Shown here: positions 5,662-6,340 of the stretch, piece by piece
How positions within the stretch are numbered: the first letter of the stretch is position 1
Layout of the letters: every line of letters begins with the position of its first letter
Assembly: GCA_937138955.1 (NCBI GenBank)
Contig: CAKZPJ010000701.1
Location: 1 to 6,340, forward strand
Reading direction: 5' to 3'
DNA from: an uncultured Flammeovirgaceae bacterium
GTDB lineage: Bacteria; Bacteroidota; Bacteroidia; Cytophagales; Cyclobacteriaceae
DNA: 6,340 bases
The notes under the pieces: generated by a model
Seen by the model: only the letters and a program-made list of their open reading frames with translations
What the model was told of the DNA's origin: nothing
The model's database searches: none
Made by a program: the position numbers and the translations under genes

Positions 5662-6340
5662 TTGCCATCTAAATCCTACTATTTACTTCTACTTTCGCTC
5701 GCCAGCGGTTTGCTATTTTGGTTAGGTTGGCCACCGTTCGCTTTTCCATTTTTCTTGTTTTTTGCCATTGCGCCACTTCTAGCGATTGAGAACTATTGCA
5801 CTAGTAAGAACTACCGTCGTCCGGGGCGAGTGTTTTTTGGCTACGCCTATCTCACGTTGTTTCTGTGGAATATTCTGACTACTTGGTGGGTTTACAACGC
5901 TACATTGGCGGGAGCGATCTTTATGCTGCTGGCAAACTCGCTGCTGATGACACTACCCTGGCTACTATACCGATTCACCAAGCGAGCTACCGGAACCGCC
6001 TGGGGATTATTTTCTCTGGTGCTGTACTGGATGACGTTCGAGTACATCCACCTGAACTGGGATTTATCTTGGCCTTGGCTTACGTTGGGTAATGGATTTG
6101 CCGCCCAACCGGCCTGGGTGCAGTGGTACGAATATACCGGAGTCTTCGGCGGAACACTTTGGGTTTGGCTAGGCAATATTGCAGTATATCAGGTGTTCTT
6201 TGCGCCTACGGGAAGTTTGTTGACTAAGCCTCAATGGCGGTCTCTACTCTTCACTGTGGTTTGGCTTTCATTGCCAATCGCCTATTCTTATTTCACCTAC
6301 TTCAATTATGATGAAACTGGGAAGCCAGTAGAAGTGGTAG
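5662..6340 (+). CDS. lnt: Apolipoprotein N-acyltransferase, N-terminal membrane half (3'-truncated by window end)
   Basis: The frame is open from about 5638 to the window end with no stop, giving some 226 residues of a polytopic inner-membrane protein. Lnt adds the third acyl chain to the N-terminal Cys of lipoproteins. Hydrophobic segments fall near residues 6-23, 24-43, 58-76, 82-104, 112-130, 160-181 and 194-213. The block LSWPWLTLGNGF (135-146) followed by QPAWVQWYEYTGVFGGTLWVWLGN (149-172) is the classic Lnt signature before the nitrilase domain. The window ends at DETGKPVEVV, where the nitrilase-like catalytic domain (Glu-Lys-Cys) would begin, so the catalytic residues cannot be checked. 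There is no ATG in frame before residue 88; TTG is the likely start, either at 5662 (8th base after the rsmI stop) or at 5632-5638, overlapping rsmI. AGGAG at 5618-5622 supports the earlier ones, but it also encodes a conserved RsmI motif. Start uncertain; identity firm. Confidence 0.88.
   Translation, partial: MPSKSYYLLLLSLASGLLFWLGWPPFAFPFFLFFAIAPLLAIENYCTSKNYRRPGRVFFGYAYLTLFLWNILTTWWVYNATLAGAIFMLLANSLLMTLPWLLYRFTKRATGTAWGLFSLVLYWMTFEYIHLNWDLSWPWLTLGNGFAAQPAWVQWYEYTGVFGGTLWVWLGNIAVYQVFFAPTGSLLTKPQWRSLLFTVVWLSLPIAYSYFTYFNYDETGKPVEVV

Noticed and set aside
5865..6176. Plus- and minus-strand ORFs in the lnt region
   Set aside because: The continuous lnt frame, with its WPWLTLGNGF block and membrane segments, covers this stretch; these are other-frame shadows.

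Overview
The window reads as ordinary chromosome of a Bacteroidota bacterium, probably of the Cytophagales/Flavobacteriia type. This is inferred from the moderately AT-rich composition, intergenic regions with no clear Shine-Dalgarno or sigma-70 boxes, a short RsmI without the extra C-terminal domain, a 77-residue pterin dehydratase, and the resemblance of several genes to Bacteroidota families. All eight genes lie on the + strand. The first lacks its 5' end and the last lacks its 3' end.

Left part (1-3375). The window opens inside a gene for an uncharacterised protein with a kinase / aminoglycoside-phosphotransferase-like catalytic core. A 265-base AT-rich spacer follows, holding a widely spaced inverted repeat. 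After it comes a tight three-gene run: a small SpoIIAA-like STAS protein (830-1249), a GNAT acyltransferase (1258-1905) and a group II PLP-dependent decarboxylase of the aromatic-L-amino-acid type (1921-3375), with gaps of 8 and 15 bases. The GNAT resembles insect-type arylalkylamine N-acyltransferases in its EPM motif, its SQHMVEK helix and its DF...VF C-terminus. The simplest reading is a two-step amine route: the decarboxylase makes an arylalkylamine and the GNAT N-acylates it. The STAS protein may be a regulatory or carrier partner. This is the most interesting item in the window, and it remains an inference.

Right part (3376-6340). A possible weak terminator and a spacer separate the amine cassette from housekeeping genes: a DUF493 (YbeD-like) protein, a secreted endonuclease/exonuclease/phosphatase-fold protein with an atypical central motif, a pterin-4a-carbinolamine dehydratase, RsmI (16S rRNA C1402 2'-O-methyltransferase), and the N-terminal membrane half of apolipoprotein N-acyltransferase Lnt. 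The genes from 3520 on are closely packed and may form one or two operons. Pterin dehydratase recycles the cofactor of aromatic amino acid hydroxylases, so it could be linked to the upstream decarboxylase, but no hydroxylase is visible here.

I see no tRNA, rRNA, CRISPR array, insertion sequence or phage gene.
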